NCBI GenBank assembly: GCA_946552115.1
Contig: CAMNRH010000014.1
Coordinates: 1-64,000, forward strand
Source: an uncultured Lachnospiraceae bacterium
GTDB taxonomy: Bacteria; Bacillota; Clostridia; Lachnospirales; Lachnospiraceae
Direction of reading: 5' to 3'
DNA length: 64,000 bases
A model generated the notes under the pieces. It worked only from the letters and a program-made list of their open reading frames with translations, was not told where the DNA came from and ran no database searches. Positions 1 to 8,754 of this stretch are shown one piece after another (the stretch's first letter is position 1; each line of letters begins with the position of its first letter). The translations under genes and the position numbers were made by a program.

Positions 1-100
1 ATCACATATCTTACATTGGTTTTTATAGTTTCCACAAACTTTGAAACGGTCTCTAATGGCGAGGAACTGCCATTTGACTAGTTGATTACCAGATACAAAA

Positions 101-122
101 TGGCGGTCAGAAATGACCGCCA
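101..122 (-). terminator. Hairpin terminator downstream of the PBP gene
   Basis: A perfect 9-bp stem (TGGCGGTCA / TGACCGCCA) closes on a 4-nt loop. Read on the minus strand it lies about 50 nt past the penicillin-binding protein stop and is followed by TTTTGTAT, a short U-rich tail. Nothing else is recognised in bases 1-170 apart from a weaker AATGGC/GCCATT pair at 55-74. Confidence 0.6.
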
Positions 123-170
123 AAAAAATCATAAGAAATTTACACACTTTACTTGACAAAGCCCGTTGTT

Positions 171-2996
171 TTATTGGGCAGCGCCGCCAGTGTCACCGCC
201 GCCAGTGTCACCGCCGGTGTTATCACCGTCGGTATTACCACCGGTGTTATCGCCGCCGGTGTTGCCGCCGGTGTTGTCGCCGCCGGTATTTCCGCCGGTG
301 TTGCCGCCGGTATTTCCGCCAGTGTTTCCGCCGGTATTGCCGCCAGTGTTACCGCCGGTATTACCACCGGTGTTGCCGCCGGTATTACCACCGGTGTTGC
401 CGCCGGTATTGCCGCCAGTGTTGCCGCCGGTATTGCCGCCGGTGTTACCGCCGGTATTTCCCTCATTCGGGTCAGGCTCGGTTGTCGCCGGCTTTTTGTT
501 CTTTTCCTCTTCTTCTTTCTTCTTTCTTTCTTCCTCTTCTTTCTTTTTCCTTTCTTCTTCCTCTTTCTTCTTTTTCTTTTCTTCTTCTTCTTTTTTCTTT
601 TCCATTTCGCCTATATCGTTGCCCTTTGAATCTTTGATGCCAAAGTGTCCGGGACATGCCGTGTTGGGAACGGATCCTTTTGCAAAATATTCGGTAATGG
701 TCGGACATTTTCCTGCCACTGCCAAATGTCCGGTATATTTACATACGGTCTTTTTCTCAACAGAAGCCGGCATTTTAAATTCCTTATATTCCAGATTTTC
801 ATGAATCTGACTCATAACACTTCGCCATAAGGTCAGATGATAACCGGAATCGCTCAGTGCCTTATTGTCATCATAGCCGCCCCACACGGTACAGATATAA
901 TATGGGGTGTAGCCGGCGAACCAAACGTCCTTGTCGGAATTATCTTCATTTGTTGAAGTTCCGGTTTTTCCCGCTACCGGCATATTGTTAAGACGCGCCT
1001 GTGTTCCCGTACCGCTTTCCACCACTGTCTGCATTGCGCTTGTCAAAAGATAAGCAGTGCTGTCCTGAATGGCCTGATGGCTGTCAGGAGTACCGTCTAA
1101 CAGAACATTTCCGTCATGGTCTAGTACCTTTGTATACAGAGTCGGGCGGTTATAAACGCCCTCATTTGCGATGGCAGCGAAAGCGCCGCACATTTCGTAA
1201 TTGTAAACACCGTCAACGATACCGCCGAGCGCTGTGGATTGTACTAAGTCGGATACTTCTCCTACGCCTTCGATGTCGCGGCTTTTTACAAGAGTAGTGA
1301 TGCCGAGATTTTCGCAGGCTTCGAAACCGACCTGCGGGGTAATTTCTGTAAACATTTTGACGGCGCATACGTTGGCGGAATCTCTGATTGCGCTTCGAAT
1401 CGTCATATCGCCGCGATATTTGCCTCCCCACCAGTTTTTAACCTCCTGGCCGCTTTCGTACTTAAAAGGCTCGTCTCGAATCAGTGTTGCGAGAGTCTTT
1501 CCGCAGGAATCAATAGCCGGCGCATATACGGCGAGCACCTTGAAACAGGAGCCGGGCTGCCTTGTGGAACCCTTGTAAGCACGGTTCAGGGAAAGACTGG
1601 TCTTCTTTGCGCCGCGTCCTCCGACGATGGCTTTTACTTCACCGGTATGCTGATCCATAAGTGTCAGAGAAGCCTGAGGCTGCGGAGTAATATTGACAAC
1701 CTCGTCATAGGTATCACCGTCCTGTGCGATGGTGGATTTCCATTCCTTAATAGCGCTTTTTGCAGCCTTTTTACTGGAGAATACCAGGCCGTTTTTGTCT
1801 CCGTACTGCTCTTTCATATATGCTTTGATGTGGCCGGAGCTGTAATTTTCGATAGAACCGTCTGCCCGGGTAACCGTCAGAGCGTAATCAAGGCCGTATT
1901 CTTTCAGGTAAGGATAGTTTGCGTCATTATTCATTTCCTTGTCACAGATCTTCTGCATTTTCAGATTTTGTGTGGAATAAATGCTGAGGCCTCCGCTGTA
2001 AACGGCGTTATATGCCTGAGTTTCGGTAAAGCCGCATTGCTCCTGAAGATCCTGCATTACCTGATCGGAGAGTGCGTCTACAAAATAGGTGTAAGGCGTC
2101 GCGTCTCCGGTAGCGGCATCAATGCTCTGAATTCTTGCATAGACATCATCAGCTTCCGCTTCATCATATTCCGCCTGCGTAATATATCCCTGTTTCAGCA
2201 TTTTGTTCAGAACCTCGTCCCGACGCTCCTTATTTGCTTCCGGATTCGTTACGGGGTTTAACGCGGAAGGACTCTGTGCAATGCCTGCTATCGTGGCGCA
2301 TTCGGAGAGATTTAATTCAGAGACGTCCTTGTTAAAATAACGCTTTGCAGCGGATTGAACTCCGAGGGAATTCTGTCCGAGGTTAATCGTATTCATATAG
2401 CTTTCAAGGATTTCTTCCTTATTCATCTGTTTTTCGATATCAAGGGCAAGAAACTGCTCCTGAAGCTTTCTTTCCAACCGGTCGTAAAATGTTTTTTCCT
2501 CGGTAAACTCCGGGAAAATATTATTTTTAATCAGCTGTTGTGTCAGCGTACTTGCACCCTCGGAAAAGCTTCCGGAGGTAAGACCTTTGATTGCCGCCCG
2601 GGCAATACCCTTTGGGTCTATTCCGTTATGACTGTAGAAACGCTCGTCCTCAATCGCCACGAACGCATGCTGCATCTCCACTGGAATTTCGTCAATAGTC
2701 CGGTAAATGCGGTTTGACCCTTCATCTACAAATCGTCCGATTTCCGTTTTGTTATCATCCGCGTAGGCAATTGTGGTGAAGCCTTTCGGTCTTACGTCCG
2801 ACGGAGATACCTCGGGCGAATTGTCGATAATCTTTTTTACAAATAATCCGCCGCCGATAACACCGGCTACTCCGACAACTACAAGACAGAGAAGGAAAGC
2901 TTTAAAAAGCCGGATGCCGACACGTTTTCCCTGCATGGTTGATTTTGAAGTAATTTGTTTATGTTTTTTGGCGGCTTGTTTTTTACCATAATTCAT
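171..2996 (-). CDS. Class A penicillin-binding protein (PBP1A type) with repeat tail
   Basis: Bifunctional peptidoglycan glycosyltransferase and DD-transpeptidase anchored in the membrane. The order is a basic cytoplasmic stretch, one membrane segment (about residues 31-54), a glycosyltransferase domain with EDERFY (about 117) and STLTQQ, then a transpeptidase with serine motif SCFK (about 478), SAN (about 537) and KTGTS (about 677). The last 170 residues are unusual: a Glu/Lys-rich stretch (about 785-830) and then more than 20 tandem copies of Gly-Gly-Asn-Thr, giving 941 aa where typical relatives have roughly 700-800. An AGGAGG-like site precedes the ATG. It stands alone on the minus strand and ends at the hairpin at 101-122. 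The function is secure; the role of the tail is unknown, perhaps a flexible wall spacer. Confidence 0.95.
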   Translation of the reverse strand: MNYGKKQAAKKHKQITSKSTMQGKRVGIRLFKAFLLCLVVVGVAGVIGGGLFVKKIIDNSPEVSPSDVRPKGFTTIAYADDNKTEIGRFVDEGSNRIYRTIDEIPVEMQHAFVAIEDERFYSHNGIDPKGIARAAIKGLTSGSFSEGASTLTQQLIKNNIFPEFTEEKTFYDRLERKLQEQFLALDIEKQMNKEEILESYMNTINLGQNSLGVQSAAKRYFNKDVSELNLSECATIAGIAQSPSALNPVTNPEANKERRDEVLNKMLKQGYITQAEYDEAEADDVYARIQSIDAATGDATPYTYFVDALSDQVMQDLQEQCGFTETQAYNAVYSGGLSIYSTQNLKMQKICDKEMNNDANYPYLKEYGLDYALTVTRADGSIENYSSGHIKAYMKEQYGDKNGLVFSSKKAAKSAIKEWKSTIAQDGDTYDEVVNITPQPQASLTLMDQHTGEVKAIVGGRGAKKTSLSLNRAYKGSTRQPGSCFKVLAVYAPAIDSCGKTLATLIRDEPFKYESGQEVKNWWGGKYRGDMTIRSAIRDSANVCAVKMFTEITPQVGFEACENLGITTLVKSRDIEGVGEVSDLVQSTALGGIVDGVYNYEMCGAFAAIANEGVYNRPTLYTKVLDHDGNVLLDGTPDSHQAIQDSTAYLLTSAMQTVVESGTGTQARLNNMPVAGKTGTSTNEDNSDKDVWFAGYTPYYICTVWGGYDDNKALSDSGYHLTLWRSVMSQIHENLEYKEFKMPASVEKKTVCKYTGHLAVAGKCPTITEYFAKGSVPNTACPGHFGIKDSKGNDIGEMEKKKEEEEKKKKKEEEERKKKEEEERKKKEEEEKNKKPATTEPDPNEGNTGGNTGGNTGGNTGGNTGGNTGGNTGGNTGGNTGGNTGGNTGGNTGGNTGGNTGGNTGGDNTGGNTGGDNTGGNTDGDNTGGDTGGGDTGGAAQ
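180..465 (-). repeat. 12-bp tandem repeat coding for Gly-Gly-Asn-Thr
   Basis: About 22 units of a 12-base repeat (GGYGGNAAYACY on the coding strand) run continuously inside the 3' end of the PBP gene. Units near the gene end carry Asp insertions (GGDNT, GGDT). All are in frame, so unit gain or loss changes tail length without breaking the gene. Confidence 0.9.
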
Positions 2997-3160
2997 GAAT
3001 AATTGCCTCCTTTATACCAGGTTATTATAGCAAATATGCAGATTGAAATAAAGAAAAAAATGAAATCTTCATATTTTAGTAGGAAAATCTTAAGAAATTC
3101 GTTATAGTAAGTTATAATAATATGTAAGATCGTATCAAATACAGGAGAAAGGACAGAAAA

Positions 3161-3838
3161 ATGTCAGAAACATATGTGCCGGTAAGTAAAAATCAAGAGT
3201 ATAAAACAATCTATCAGGGCGGGGACGGAGAAGTAATTGAGAAAAAATCCCGTTTTATTGCGGCGATCCGCCCTGTAGAAACAGAGGAGGAGGCGCTTGC
3301 CTTTATTGAGGGGGAACGGAAAAAATATTGGGATGCAAGACATCACTGCTATGCTTATGTTATCGGTGAAAGAGCTGAATTGGCGCGCATGAGCGACGAC
3401 GGTGAACCGGGCGGCACGGCAGGGAAGCCTATGTTTGACGTGCTCCAGGGAGAAAAAATTACAAATGTAGCGGCCGTAGTTACCCGTTATTTCGGCGGTA
3501 CGCTGCTTGGAACCGGAGGTCTTGTGAGAGCCTATTCATCAGCAGTGCGTGCGGGGCTGGCTTCTTCTGTTATTATAACCAAAATTCCGGGCGTTAAACT
3601 TCATGTTGCCGCAGATTATACTAATTTGGGTAAGATTCAGTATCTTCTTGCAGGCCGGGGAATAGGGATTCTTGATTCGGTGTATACCGACAAAGTGGAA
3701 TTCGTGGTGCTGGCACCCGCAAAGGAAGTGTCATCCGTCATGGATGCGCTGACAGAGGCGACCAATGGAAAGGCGGAGATAGAGCAGGGGGAGCATTGCT
3801 GGTATGCCCGGATAGACGGGGAGCTGAAAGTGCTGTAA
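3161..3838 (+). CDS. yigZ: YigZ/IMPACT family protein
   Basis: A 225-aa protein of the YigZ/IMPACT (UPF0029) family, a conserved cytoplasmic protein linked in eukaryotes to translational control; the bacterial role is not settled. Seen here are KKSRFIA near residue 30, the family signature with DDGEPGGTAG near 86, and TRYFGGTLLGTGGLVRAY near 110-128. A C-terminal ferredoxin-like domain of about 80 residues follows. The length matches the family. An AGGAGAAAGG site precedes the ATG. It is divergent from the PBP gene and convergent with hpf, apparently monocistronic. Confidence 0.92.
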   Translation: MSETYVPVSKNQEYKTIYQGGDGEVIEKKSRFIAAIRPVETEEEALAFIEGERKKYWDARHHCYAYVIGERAELARMSDDGEPGGTAGKPMFDVLQGEKITNVAAVVTRYFGGTLLGTGGLVRAYSSAVRAGLASSVIITKIPGVKLHVAADYTNLGKIQYLLAGRGIGILDSVYTDKVEFVVLAPAKEVSSVMDALTEATNGKAEIEQGEHCWYARIDGELKVL

Positions 3839-3866
3839 AAGAGTGCGGCGAATGTTATCACCGCAC
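3838..3866 (-). terminator. Terminator of hpf (minus strand)
   Basis: GTGCGG (3843-3848) pairs with CCGCAC (3861-3866). On the minus strand the stem is followed by TCTTTTAC, so it fits termination of hpf; on the plus strand it lies just after yigZ but lacks a U-tract. Confidence 0.55.
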
Positions 3867-3908
3867 CCTCCCTTAACAGAAAAAGCATAGAGGCCTTTCT
3901 AAAAATTT

Positions 3909-4442
3909 TTATGAAAATTCGGGTTCAATCAGTCCGAATGTTCCGTCCTTTCTTCTATATACTACACATACCTCATCGGTCTCCGCATTGCTGAATACAA
4001 AGAAGTTATGCCCTAAAAGCTCCATCTGTACGCATGCATCTTCCGGGAACATCGGTTTAATACCGAATTTTTTTGTACGGACAATTTTAATTTCCCCGTC
4101 ATCAAAGGTCTGTTCAGATTCGAAAAGCTCCTTGTTGAAATTGTTGCCTTCCTGATGTCTTGCTATAAGTTTGTTCTTATATTTTCTGAGCTGCCGTTCA
4201 ATGACCTCCTCTACCAGGTCAATGGATACGTACATATCTGTGCTTTCCTGCTCGGAGCGGATGATGTTGCCCTTTACAGGAATCGTCACCTCAATTTTCT
4301 GATGTTCTCTCTGTACACTCAAGGTTACGTGAATTTCCGTATCAGGAGTAAAATACCTTTCCAATTTTCCAAGCTTGTTCTCTACGGTTTCTTTTAAGCT
4401 AGGTGTTACATCAATGTTCTTTCCTACGATGATAAATTTCAT
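3909..4442 (-). CDS. hpf: Ribosome hibernation-promoting factor, long form
   Basis: Long-form HPF (177 aa), which dimerises 70S ribosomes into 100S particles in stationary phase. The N-terminal ribosome-binding S30AE domain starts MKFIIVGKNIDV and contains the basic RKYKNKLIARH segment. The C-terminal domain (about 120-177) has the MFPEDACVQMELLGHNFFVF signature of the dimerisation domain. I chose the ATG at 4442: AAGGAG lies 9 nt upstream, whereas the upstream TTG nearly touches the Shine-Dalgarno. Monocistronic, ending at the hairpin at 3838-3866. Confidence 0.95.
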   Translation of the reverse strand: MKFIIVGKNIDVTPSLKETVENKLGKLERYFTPDTEIHVTLSVQREHQKIEVTIPVKGNIIRSEQESTDMYVSIDLVEEVIERQLRKYKNKLIARHQEGNNFNKELFESEQTFDDGEIKIVRTKKFGIKPMFPEDACVQMELLGHNFFVFSNAETDEVCVVYRRKDGTFGLIEPEFS

Positions 4443-4545
4443 TAAGCCCAACTCCTTTTTGATATAATTTCAGCAGAGTATAGTCTGACAATTGATTAAC
4501 AGGCTATAAATCTATCTGATATATCTAGTATATCACGTTTGAATG

Positions 4546-5157
4546 CTAATGTATAGAACGTATTACCTCAATTCGGGAAATTTTTCCATCATGGGTTTTG
4601 GCAGCGCGGAGACCGAAATCGGTAAAGTATATACAGGCCCCGACGCCGATTTCTACGTCGTGCTCTTCACACTTGCGCAGAAACACATCAAGAAGCGTTT
4701 CCTCGCCTTCATAAGGTATCTCGATGCCGAGGATTCGTTTTACAGATTTTGCTTTCATGCTTGAGCGAAGAATTATTTCGTCTGCAATATCGAATTCACA
4801 GAATAAAAATTTTCTTGTAGCAAAGAGCACGGCTATGGCGCATACGCCGACCAGACTGCCCCAAATAGAGGAATGGTCAATAATAATTTGCCTGGCGATG
4901 GCAAAAAGAAGTACCTCAAATACAGTGCTCGGAGAGTGGGAGTACATCATTCGAATCAGCTCGACGCCGATAATCAGATTAAAGCATGTCTCCATCAAAT
5001 CCGTATAATTGGGCCATACATCCAGGTTTGGAATATTTATTATGGAGGAAGCCATACGTACGCAAAGTAATATAATGCCGAGCGCCATCATCATTGCAAT
5101 AAATAATTCCAGAAGAGTTGCCAGTCTTTTTAAACAGGTTGCTACGAAATGTCTCAT
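4546..5157 (-). CDS. PsiE-like membrane protein
   Basis: A 203-aa protein with three to four hydrophobic segments in the first 125 residues (LLELFIAMMMALGIILL; FNLIIGVELIRMMY; LVGVCAIAVLFAT), resembling the phosphate-starvation PsiE family. A soluble C-terminal domain of about 80 residues follows. The ATG at 5157 overlaps the stop of the PAP2 gene as ATGA and has AAGGAG 7 nt upstream, so the two are probably translationally coupled. It is last in a typA-PAP2-psiE-like minus-strand operon. The biochemical role is unknown. Confidence 0.75.
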   Translation of the reverse strand: MRHFVATCLKRLATLLELFIAMMMALGIILLCVRMASSIINIPNLDVWPNYTDLMETCFNLIIGVELIRMMYSHSPSTVFEVLLFAIARQIIIDHSSIWGSLVGVCAIAVLFATRKFLFCEFDIADEIILRSSMKAKSVKRILGIEIPYEGEETLLDVFLRKCEEHDVEIGVGACIYFTDFGLRAAKTHDGKISRIEVIRSIH

Positions 5158-6047
5158 ATTGTTCTCCTTTGTATTTTGGTAAACAGGATTGGATAAATGA
5201 CCAGTACCCATAATACAAGTATAAAGTATTCGAACGCTTTTGCCAAGACGGAAGTTTGGGGAAGAAAGGAAAGGCTTTCTTTTAAGAGAAAAGCGGCCGC
5301 CAATCCGACGATAAGTTTAAGAAGCTGTCCTGAGGTGTTTAAGCCTGCAGTTTGAAAACGGATGTATTTTTGCTCAATATAATATCCGGCGGCAAAGCCA
5401 AGTCCGGCGCCTCCGGCTTTCAGACAATCTGCGGCATATTTTAACGCAATGGCGCCGTTTAGGGACAAATACAGCGCATAAGCGGAAACGGAAACGGAGA
5501 TGAAAGCAAGAATAGCGGAAATAAACGCAGTCCGGGAATCGTCTTTTATAAGATATTCTTTAAAATGCCATAGAATACCGGAAATGCCAATGGAAATTCC
5601 CATGGCAGCCAGAACATCTTTCGGAGTATGGCATCCGAGATACATTCTTGAAAATCCAATCAGGAGAAAGGCCATGACACAGAGAAATTTTGTTCGTTTT
5701 TGCCTGCATCTTAACGCCAGCGGGAAAAACAAAGAGACCGCGCTCTGCGTATGGCCGCTTGGAAAGGAGTATCCGGTTGCGCCCGGAACCGCGCTCTCGA
5801 CAGCATGAAATTTCGGATCCAGAATCCACGGCCGGGGGATACGGAATGTAATTTTTAAGGTTTGTACACATAAGCCCGCGGTAAAATAAGTAAAGCCGAG
5901 AAGATAAGCGAAGCGCTTATCTACGCACCAGTAGAATGCGCAGATAACCGCTATCACTAAAATTTCCTGTCCCATATAGGTGACAAGCTGCATCAATTTG
6001 TCAAGAAAGGGTGTGCGGATGTCCGCCAACAGCCATAAAAACGTCAT
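5154..6047 (-). CDS. PAP2-superfamily membrane phosphatase
   Basis: Predicted integral membrane phosphatase of the PAP2 (type 2 phosphatidic acid phosphatase) superfamily, 297 aa with several membrane spans. The three-part phosphatase signature is visible: KITFRIPRP, then SFPSGHTQ (catalytic His), then SRMYLGCHTPKDVLA with the second His. The substrate may be undecaprenyl pyrophosphate or a phospholipid phosphate; the sequence does not decide. The start overlaps the typA stop by 4 bp and its stop overlaps the next start, so all three genes look co-translated. Confidence 0.88.
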   Translation of the reverse strand: MTFLWLLADIRTPFLDKLMQLVTYMGQEILVIAVICAFYWCVDKRFAYLLGFTYFTAGLCVQTLKITFRIPRPWILDPKFHAVESAVPGATGYSFPSGHTQSAVSLFFPLALRCRQKRTKFLCVMAFLLIGFSRMYLGCHTPKDVLAAMGISIGISGILWHFKEYLIKDDSRTAFISAILAFISVSVSAYALYLSLNGAIALKYAADCLKAGGAGLGFAAGYYIEQKYIRFQTAGLNTSGQLLKLIVGLAAAFLLKESLSFLPQTSVLAKAFEYFILVLWVLVIYPILFTKIQRRTI

Positions 6048-7870
6048 AATCGATTTCCTCTTTTTCTCATTTTGGGATCCAGAATTTTTTTCCGGATGCG
6101 GAGATTTTTGGGAGTTACTTCCAAAAGCTCATCCGTATCAATGAAATCCAAAGCCTGTTCAAGGCTTAAGGTTTTCGGCGGCGTCAGCCTGAGCGCCTCA
6201 TCGGCGCTGGAGGAGCGGGTGTTAGTAAGATGCTTGGTTTTGCAGATATTTACTTCAATATCATCTGTTTTCGCGTTTTCTCCGATTACCATGCCGGAAT
6301 AAACCTTTTCTCCGGGGCCGATAAAGAGCGTTCCTCTTTCCTGTGCACTGAACAATCCGTATGTTACGGATTCTCCGGTTTCAAATGCAATCAGTGAGCC
6401 CTGCTTACGGTATTGAATATCTCCTTTGTAGGGAGCATAGCCGTCAAACGCCGTATTCATAATCCCGTTTCCCTTTGTGTCGGTCAGGAATTCTCCGCGG
6501 TAGCCGATAAGTCCCCTGGCGGGAATTTTAAATTCCAGACGGCTGTATCCGCCGTTTGCCGTTCCCATATTCTGAAGCTCGCCTTTTCGCTGGCTCAGCT
6601 TATCAATGACGGTTCCGGTAAATTCCTCCGGTACGTCGATGTAGGCGGTCTCCATGGGCTCTAAAAGCTTTCCGTTTTTGTCCTTTTTATAGAGGACCTC
6701 GGCTTTGCTGACGGCAAATTCATAGCCTTCCCGGCGCATGTTCTCGATTAAGACGGATAAATGGAGCTCGCCGCGGCCGGATACTTTGAAGCTGTCCGTG
6801 CTGTCTGTCTCTTCAACCCGGAGACTGACGTCCGTATTCAGCTCTCTGAAAAGCCGGTCCCTTATATGTCTGGAGGTGACATATTTTCCTTCCAATCCTG
6901 CAAAGGGGCTGTCATTTACAATGAACTGCATGGCGATGGTGGGCTCTGATATTTTCTGGAAAGGAATGGCCTGCGGATTTTCCGGAGAGCAGATAGTATC
7001 TCCAATGGAAATGTCAGCGATGCCTGAGATGGCGACAATAGAACCAATCGTCGCCTCCTTTACATCTACCTTATTCAGTCCGTCAAATTCATATAATTTA
7101 CTGATACGGACCTTTTCCTGACGCTCGGGGTTGTGCTCATTGACAACAATGGCGTCCATTCCAACTTTAATCGTTCCGTTATCCACTTTGCCGACGCCGA
7201 TACGCCCTACGTATTCATTATAGTCAATTGTGCTGATGAGTACCTGCGTGTCGGCGTCCGGATCGCCCTCAGGGGACGGGATATAATCAAGGATTGTCTC
7301 AAAAAGAGGCTTCATGTCCCGTTCCTCGTCGGTAAGATCTAAAACGGCTATGCCCGCTTTGGCGGAAGCATATACGAAAGGACAGTCAAGCTGTTCATCA
7401 GAGGCGTCCAAATCCATGAAAAGCTCCAGCACCTCGTCAATCACTTCATCGGGTCTTGCCTCCGGCCTGTCAATTTTGTTAATGCACACAATAACAGGAA
7501 GACTTAACTCCAATGCTTTTCTTAATACAAATTTTGTCTGCGGCATGGCTCCCTCAAAGGCGTCCACTACAAGAATGACACCGTTTACCATCTTAAGAAC
7601 CCGTTCTACCTCGCCGCCAAAATCAGCGTGTCCCGGGGTATCTATAATATTTATTTTTGTCCCTTTATAATAGACGGCGGTATTTTTAGAAAGAATCGTG
7701 ATTCCGCGTTCTCTTTCGATATCGTTGGAATCCATGATTCGTTCTTCCACCTCCTGATTTTCACGGAATACGCCGCTCTGCTTTAATAGCTCGTCAACCA
7801 GAGTTGTTTTGCCGTGGTCGACATGGGCGATAATTGCTATGTTACGTACATCCTCGCGTTTTGTTTTCAT
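6044..7870 (-). CDS. typA: Translational GTPase TypA/BipA
   Basis: EF-G-like ribosome-associated GTPase used in stress and cold adaptation and 50S assembly. The G domain shows AHVDHGKTTL (G1), DTPGHADFGGEVER (G3) and NKIDRP (G4). EF-Tu-like domain 2, EF-G III/V-like domains and the BipA C-terminal domain (RGLIGYRGEFLTDTKG onward) follow. I start at 7870 (608 aa): AAAAGGA sits 9 nt upstream, while the ATG at 7879 overlaps that Shine-Dalgarno. First gene of a three-gene operon with 4-bp overlaps. Confidence 0.97.
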   Translation of the reverse strand: MKTKREDVRNIAIIAHVDHGKTTLVDELLKQSGVFRENQEVEERIMDSNDIERERGITILSKNTAVYYKGTKINIIDTPGHADFGGEVERVLKMVNGVILVVDAFEGAMPQTKFVLRKALELSLPVIVCINKIDRPEARPDEVIDEVLELFMDLDASDEQLDCPFVYASAKAGIAVLDLTDEERDMKPLFETILDYIPSPEGDPDADTQVLISTIDYNEYVGRIGVGKVDNGTIKVGMDAIVVNEHNPERQEKVRISKLYEFDGLNKVDVKEATIGSIVAISGIADISIGDTICSPENPQAIPFQKISEPTIAMQFIVNDSPFAGLEGKYVTSRHIRDRLFRELNTDVSLRVEETDSTDSFKVSGRGELHLSVLIENMRREGYEFAVSKAEVLYKKDKNGKLLEPMETAYIDVPEEFTGTVIDKLSQRKGELQNMGTANGGYSRLEFKIPARGLIGYRGEFLTDTKGNGIMNTAFDGYAPYKGDIQYRKQGSLIAFETGESVTYGLFSAQERGTLFIGPGEKVYSGMVIGENAKTDDIEVNICKTKHLTNTRSSSADEALRLTPPKTLSLEQALDFIDTDELLEVTPKNLRIRKKILDPKMRKRGNRL

Positions 7871-7917
7871 GCAAATCATCCTTTTCTTTCTACCTATTTT
7901 AATGCTGTAACTTTAAT

Positions 7918-7945
7918 AGTGTATCACATTTTACAGATTTTACAA
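7918..7945 (-). promoter_or_regulatory. Predicted typA promoter
   Basis: On the minus strand, TTGTAA (7940-7945), a 16-nt spacer and TACACT (7918-7923) with an extended TGA element. It lies about 50 nt upstream of the typA start. Prediction by eye only. Confidence 0.45.
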
Positions 7946-8039
7946 GATGTGAAAAAATGTTGTTCTAAAACGAATGTATGCCTCATAGACTAATTAATGA
8001 CCATGAAATACGATTCAGAGGAAGGGAGAATGTAAAATT

Positions 8040-8669
8040 ATGTCAGATAAGATTATTGAAAACAATCAGGTAACCATTATGGGAGAGGTCGCATCCGACT
8101 TTACTTTCAGTCATGAGGTGTTTGGAGAAGGCTTTTACATGGTGGAGGTGCGGGTGCGGCGCTTAAGCAGTTCCGAGGACAGGATTCCGCTTATGATATC
8201 GGAACGTCTGATTGACGTGTCGCAGGATTATACGGGGGAATTCATTATGGCAAGCGGACAGTTCCGCTCCTATAACCGACACGATGAACAAAAGAACCGG
8301 TTGGTATTATCCGTATTCGTAAGAGAAGTGTCGTTTATAGAGGAGGAGCTTGACGGTGCGAAAACCAACAGTATTTTTCTGGACGGTTACATATGCAAGC
8401 TGCCGGTGTACAGAAAGACGCCTTTGGGAAGGGAGATTGCCGATCTTCTTCTGGCCGTCAACAGGCCTTACGGGAAATCGGATTACATCCCGTGTATCTG
8501 CTGGGGCAGAAACGCAAGGTTTGCCTCCACCTTTGAGGTGGGCGAGCATGTGCAGATATTTGGGCGGATTCAAAGCAGGACCTATATTAAGAAGCTGACA
8601 GAGACGGAGACGCAGGAGCGCACTGCCTACGAGGTGTCGGTAAGCAAGCTGGAATGTATAGAAGGTTAA
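8040..8669 (+). CDS. SSB-like protein with two OB folds
   Basis: A 209-aa protein resembling single-stranded DNA-binding proteins. Two OB-like halves are visible. The first (about 9-105) has QVTIMGEVASDFTFSHEV. The second (about 112-209) has NSIFLDGYICKLPVYRKTPLGREI and WGRNARFASTFEVGEHVQIFGR, close to the SSB core. It lacks the acidic DDxPF tip with which standard SSBs recruit partners. The usual ssb sits in rpsF-ssb-rpsR, so this is probably a second, specialised ssDNA-binding protein. Divergent from typA; the next gene is dapA, 80 bp downstream. Confidence 0.7.
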   Translation: MSDKIIENNQVTIMGEVASDFTFSHEVFGEGFYMVEVRVRRLSSSEDRIPLMISERLIDVSQDYTGEFIMASGQFRSYNRHDEQKNRLVLSVFVREVSFIEEELDGAKTNSIFLDGYICKLPVYRKTPLGREIADLLLAVNRPYGKSDYIPCICWGRNARFASTFEVGEHVQIFGRIQSRTYIKKLTETETQERTAYEVSVSKLECIEG

Positions 8670-8754
8670 ATTCAAAAGAGGCTTTCATTGACATCCCCTA
8701 TTATTGATGATAAAATTTTAAATAATAATTAATAGAAGAATCAGGAGGATGGAC

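Noticed and set aside
180..465. CRISPR-like regular repeat
   Set aside because: The 12-bp units have no spacers and stay in frame as coding sequence.
113..640. Plus-strand frames rich in Arg/Cys, Val/Ala or Pro/Val over the repeats
   Set aside because: They are antisense of the GGNT repeat in the PBP gene; the low-complexity reading in all frames comes from the 12-bp period.
8670..8754. Lysine riboswitch or T-box upstream of dapA
   Set aside because: The 85-bp gap is too short and has no matching structure; no T-box core was seen upstream of hom or lysC either.
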